DNA of 64,000 bases from Klebsiella pneumoniae (GTDB lineage Bacteria > Verrucomicrobiota > Verrucomicrobiia > Limisphaerales > SXTU01), in NCBI GenBank assembly GCA_943330855.2, contig CALQJI020000011.1, positions 1 through 64,000 on the forward strand, written 5' to 3'. Below, one piece after another: positions 62,207-64,000 of the stretch. The translations under genes and the position numbers were made by a program. Below the pieces are notes generated by a model that worked only from the letters and a program-made list of their open reading frames with translations, had not been told where the DNA came from and ran no database searches. Numbering within the stretch: position 1 is the stretch's first letter; each line of letters begins with the position of its first letter.

Positions 62207-62536
62207 AGCGGTGAATTTCGAGCGCAGTGAAGCGCAGGTGGCAGGTGGCTACAATAGGAAAACTGGGCGCCGTGCACAAAGGGCGGCCACCCCCTGCTCG
62301 GCACTCCGTAAACAAAGGAGTCCTAGGGTAAAACTTGCCAGACACAGGTGAACAGTTTGTGAAGAATGTGAACAAACAGCCGACAGCCGACTTTCTGGAA
62401 GATACACGTCAGGTTGTAGGGGGGGGCCAAAATGAACGCAACTCCTTGTTGTTACCTTGACACCAAAGGTTGTTTTGCCTATTCACACCCCTTAATACTA
62501 AGAGTGATTCTTTAATTACTCTCTGTTTAGTAAGAC
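62207..62536. other. 330-base intergenic region between carbonic anhydrase and dnaN
   Basis: No gene is visible. The region is AT-richer than its surroundings and holds two abutting 9-mers, TGTGAAGAA (62358-62366) and TGTGAACAA (62367-62375), plus CTATTCACA (62479-62487). Each differs from a TTATTCACA-like DnaA box by one base. There is also a run of eight G at 62419-62426. It presumably contains the two divergent promoters. Confidence 0.6.
62457..62485 (+). promoter_or_regulatory. Candidate dnaN promoter
   Basis: A perfect TTGACA (62457-62462) is followed after 17 bases by TATTCA (62480-62485). The -10 match is weak, but spacing and position, about 50 bases before the dnaN ATG, are right. 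The -10 overlaps the DnaA-box-like CTATTCACA, which would allow DnaA-dependent control. Confidence 0.4.
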
Positions 62537-63646
62537 ATGAAACTCGCCATTGCCAAAGAACAGCTCATCGCCGGACTGCAAGCCGTCCAAAACGTAGTCA
62601 GCACTCGCACGACGTTGCCCATCCTCTCAAACGTTTATGTCCGTGCCGAGGAGAACCGTCTCCATCTGACCGCCACCGACTTGGATGTAACCGTAACGTG
62701 CTCAGTCGAGGCGCAAGTAAGCGACGCCGGAGCCACAACGATACCGGTCAAGCGACTCTTTAGCATCGTGCGAGAGTTGCCGGTAGGCGAAGTGGAGCTG
62801 GAAACCGACGATAAGAACTTCACAAAGCTCAGTGCAGGCGCTTCCTTCTACAAGCTCCACGGGCTAGCCGCAGACGAGTTCCCTCCCCTGCCCCAGTTCA
62901 AGGAAACCGGTTCCGTCACTTTGCCACAGGACAAGCTGCGGGCGATGTTGAAGAAGACCGCCATCGCCATCTCCACCGACGAATCCCGCTACGTGCTGAA
63001 TGGTGTCTTCATGAAGTTCACACCAGAGAAGTTGGTAATGGTTGCCACCGATGGACGCCGCTTGGCATTGACCGAAGAAGATCTCCCCGCTGGTTCCACC
63101 GCGTCCGGTGACATCATCGTTCCGACCAAGGCAGTCAATGAGCTCAATCGCCTGCTCCAGACCAAGGGCGATGCGGAAATTCGCTTCACAGACAACCAAG
63201 TATCTTTCCGGCTCAAGGACGAGTCCGCCTTCTCCATTCTGCTCATCTCCAAGCTCGTTGAGGGCAACTACCCCAACTATCAACAGGTTATTCCCAAGGA
63301 AGCCAAAGAGCGTATCACGCTCATGCGCGAGGAATTCCACGGAGCCCTACGCCGCGCGGAGCTGATGACCAACGACAAGTCCAACTCGGTGAAGCTCGCC
63401 TTCACCAAGAACAACCTGACCATCACCGCAAACACGGCCGATGTGGGCGAGGCCCGCGAGTCCATCGCCATCAATTACAAAGGCAAGGACATCAGCATCG
63501 CCTTCAACCCCGGCTATCTGATGGACCCGCTCAAGGTCGTGGAGACGGACGAAATATTCCTCGAGCTCTCCGATGAACTCAGTCCCGGCTCGGTGAAGGT
63601 CAACACGCCGTTCCACTACGTGCTGATGCCGATGCGGATGACCTGA
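62537..63646 (+). CDS. dnaN: DNA polymerase III beta subunit (sliding clamp)
   Basis: This 369-residue protein forms the ring-shaped clamp that holds DNA polymerase on DNA. Visible features are LQAVQNVVSTRTTLPILSN at the N terminus, LTATDLDVTV, FPPLP, YVLNGVFMKF, VATDGRRLAL, a central NDKSNSVKL, FNPGYLMDPLKVV, and the conserved C terminus YVLMPMR. The length and three-domain layout are normal. dnaA is not immediately upstream, unlike the classic dnaA-dnaN order; a carbonic anhydrase gene stands there, divergently. Confidence 0.98.
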   Translation: MKLAIAKEQLIAGLQAVQNVVSTRTTLPILSNVYVRAEENRLHLTATDLDVTVTCSVEAQVSDAGATTIPVKRLFSIVRELPVGEVELETDDKNFTKLSAGASFYKLHGLAADEFPPLPQFKETGSVTLPQDKLRAMLKKTAIAISTDESRYVLNGVFMKFTPEKLVMVATDGRRLALTEEDLPAGSTASGDIIVPTKAVNELNRLLQTKGDAEIRFTDNQVSFRLKDESAFSILLISKLVEGNYPNYQQVIPKEAKERITLMREEFHGALRRAELMTNDKSNSVKLAFTKNNLTITANTADVGEARESIAINYKGKDISIAFNPGYLMDPLKVVETDEIFLELSDELSPGSVKVNTPFHYVLMPMRMT

Positions 63647-63696
63647 AAGGTTTCATCCTCGGAGCACAACGAAGTCAGGCAAGCTGACTCTAGCCT

Positions 63697-63718
63697 AGCC
63701 GGCAATTGAGCCCCGGCT
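63697..63718. terminator. Hairpin downstream of dnaN
   Basis: AGCCGG and CCGGCT pair around a 10-base loop. A smaller hairpin AGTCAG/CTGACT occurs just before it (63673-63689). There is no T-tract; the rest of the 238-base gap shows nothing else I can interpret. The hairpins could end dnaN and the convergent mutL. Confidence 0.3.
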
Positions 63719-63884
63719 GGAAAGCAGATGGAATACGGAAAGACGCAGGTTCACAGCCGCCTTTCAGCCCAATCATTCATTACACTCTTGGAGTGAGTGT
63801 GACTGCCCCAGAAGAACTCCGTGCATGCTGTCTGGGGTGCTGGATAAATAGGTGGCCCCGCACGGAACAAACGCGAAGGCCAGC

Positions 63885-64000
63885 TCACTGCACGCGACCG
63901 AACTTCTTCTCCAGCTCCTTCAGGCTCATCTCGATGAGCGTGGGCCGCCCGTGTGGGCAGGTGTAGGGCATCCGGCAGCGGCGCAGGTCGTTCACCAGGT
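63885..64000 (-). CDS. mutL: DNA mismatch repair protein MutL, C-terminal end
   Basis: Only the last 38 codons are in the window. They read LVNDLRRCRMPYTCPHGRPT and then LIEMSLKELEKKFGRVQ. The CPHGRPT motif is the hallmark of the MutL/MLH C-terminal endonuclease-type domain and contributes to its metal-binding site. MutL couples mismatch recognition by MutS to strand incision. The gene is convergent with dnaN, and the N-terminal ATPase lies beyond the right edge. Confidence 0.85.
   Translation of the reverse strand, partial: LVNDLRRCRMPYTCPHGRPTLIEMSLKELEKKFGRVQ

Overview
The window looks like a chromosomal segment of a GC-rich member of the Verrucomicrobiota, probably a Pedosphaera/Limisphaerales-type bacterium. 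This is an inference. It rests on many families largely confined to Planctomycetes and Verrucomicrobia: DUF1549/DUF1553 cytochromes, DUF1501, DUF1587/1588/1592 cytochromes, DUF1552, a Piru_Ver-type dehydrogenase, and IPT/TIG proteins with an FYRLR tail. Long runs of Cys-type sulfatases, and start regions often without a clear Shine-Dalgarno sequence, fit the same picture.

Layout. (i) Bases 1-8891, minus strand: a short operon of a SASA esterase, a truncated sulfatase, three intact sulfatases and a DUF1549/1553 gene that runs off the left edge. (ii) 9098-9603: the relic of an internally deleted sulfatase. (iii) 9696-14745, minus: an iclR - DUF1549/1553 - DUF1501 operon with overlapping start and stop codons. 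(iv) 14837-35226, minus: about 20 kb of nearly contiguous genes running from DUF1501 and a propeller dehydrogenase through a sialidase-like/SGNH fusion, SASA and alpha/beta esterases, seven sulfatases, an SGNH hydrolase and a LamG-like protein. (v) 35411-42711: a MamK-like actin with a small helical upstream gene, two small conserved genes, a livG/livF pair split by a four-helix-bundle insertion element, and an eight-repeat IPT/TIG surface protein bracketed by two copies of a palindromic repeat. (vi) 42832-46061: a G8/beta-helix (CEMIP-like) protein coupled to an amidohydrolase. (vii) 46253-56409: two tandem DUF1592-DUF1552 pairs, an unknown secreted protein and a leucine-rich-repeat protein. 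(viii) 56442-64000: a PQQ-like propeller protein, a secreted Gfo/Idh/MocA oxidoreductase and a membrane protein, then core genes pyk, a carbonic anhydrase-GYF fusion, dnaN and the end of mutL.

How the genes fit together. Ten intact sulfatases, two sulfatase remnants, several SGNH/SASA esterases and a sialidase-like propeller suggest removal of sulfate and acyl groups from a complex sulfated glycan outside the cytoplasm. The window contains no glycoside hydrolase with a recognisable catalytic signature, no SusC/D transporter and no sulfatase-maturing enzyme.

Two features stand out beyond the catabolic genes. One is a MamK-type actin without any magnetosome gene nearby. The other is a family of short inserts built from 7-8 bp periodic arms or palindromes. 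They lie inside reading frames, supply a stop codon, extend an N terminus, and in one case carry a four-helix-bundle gene between livG and livF.
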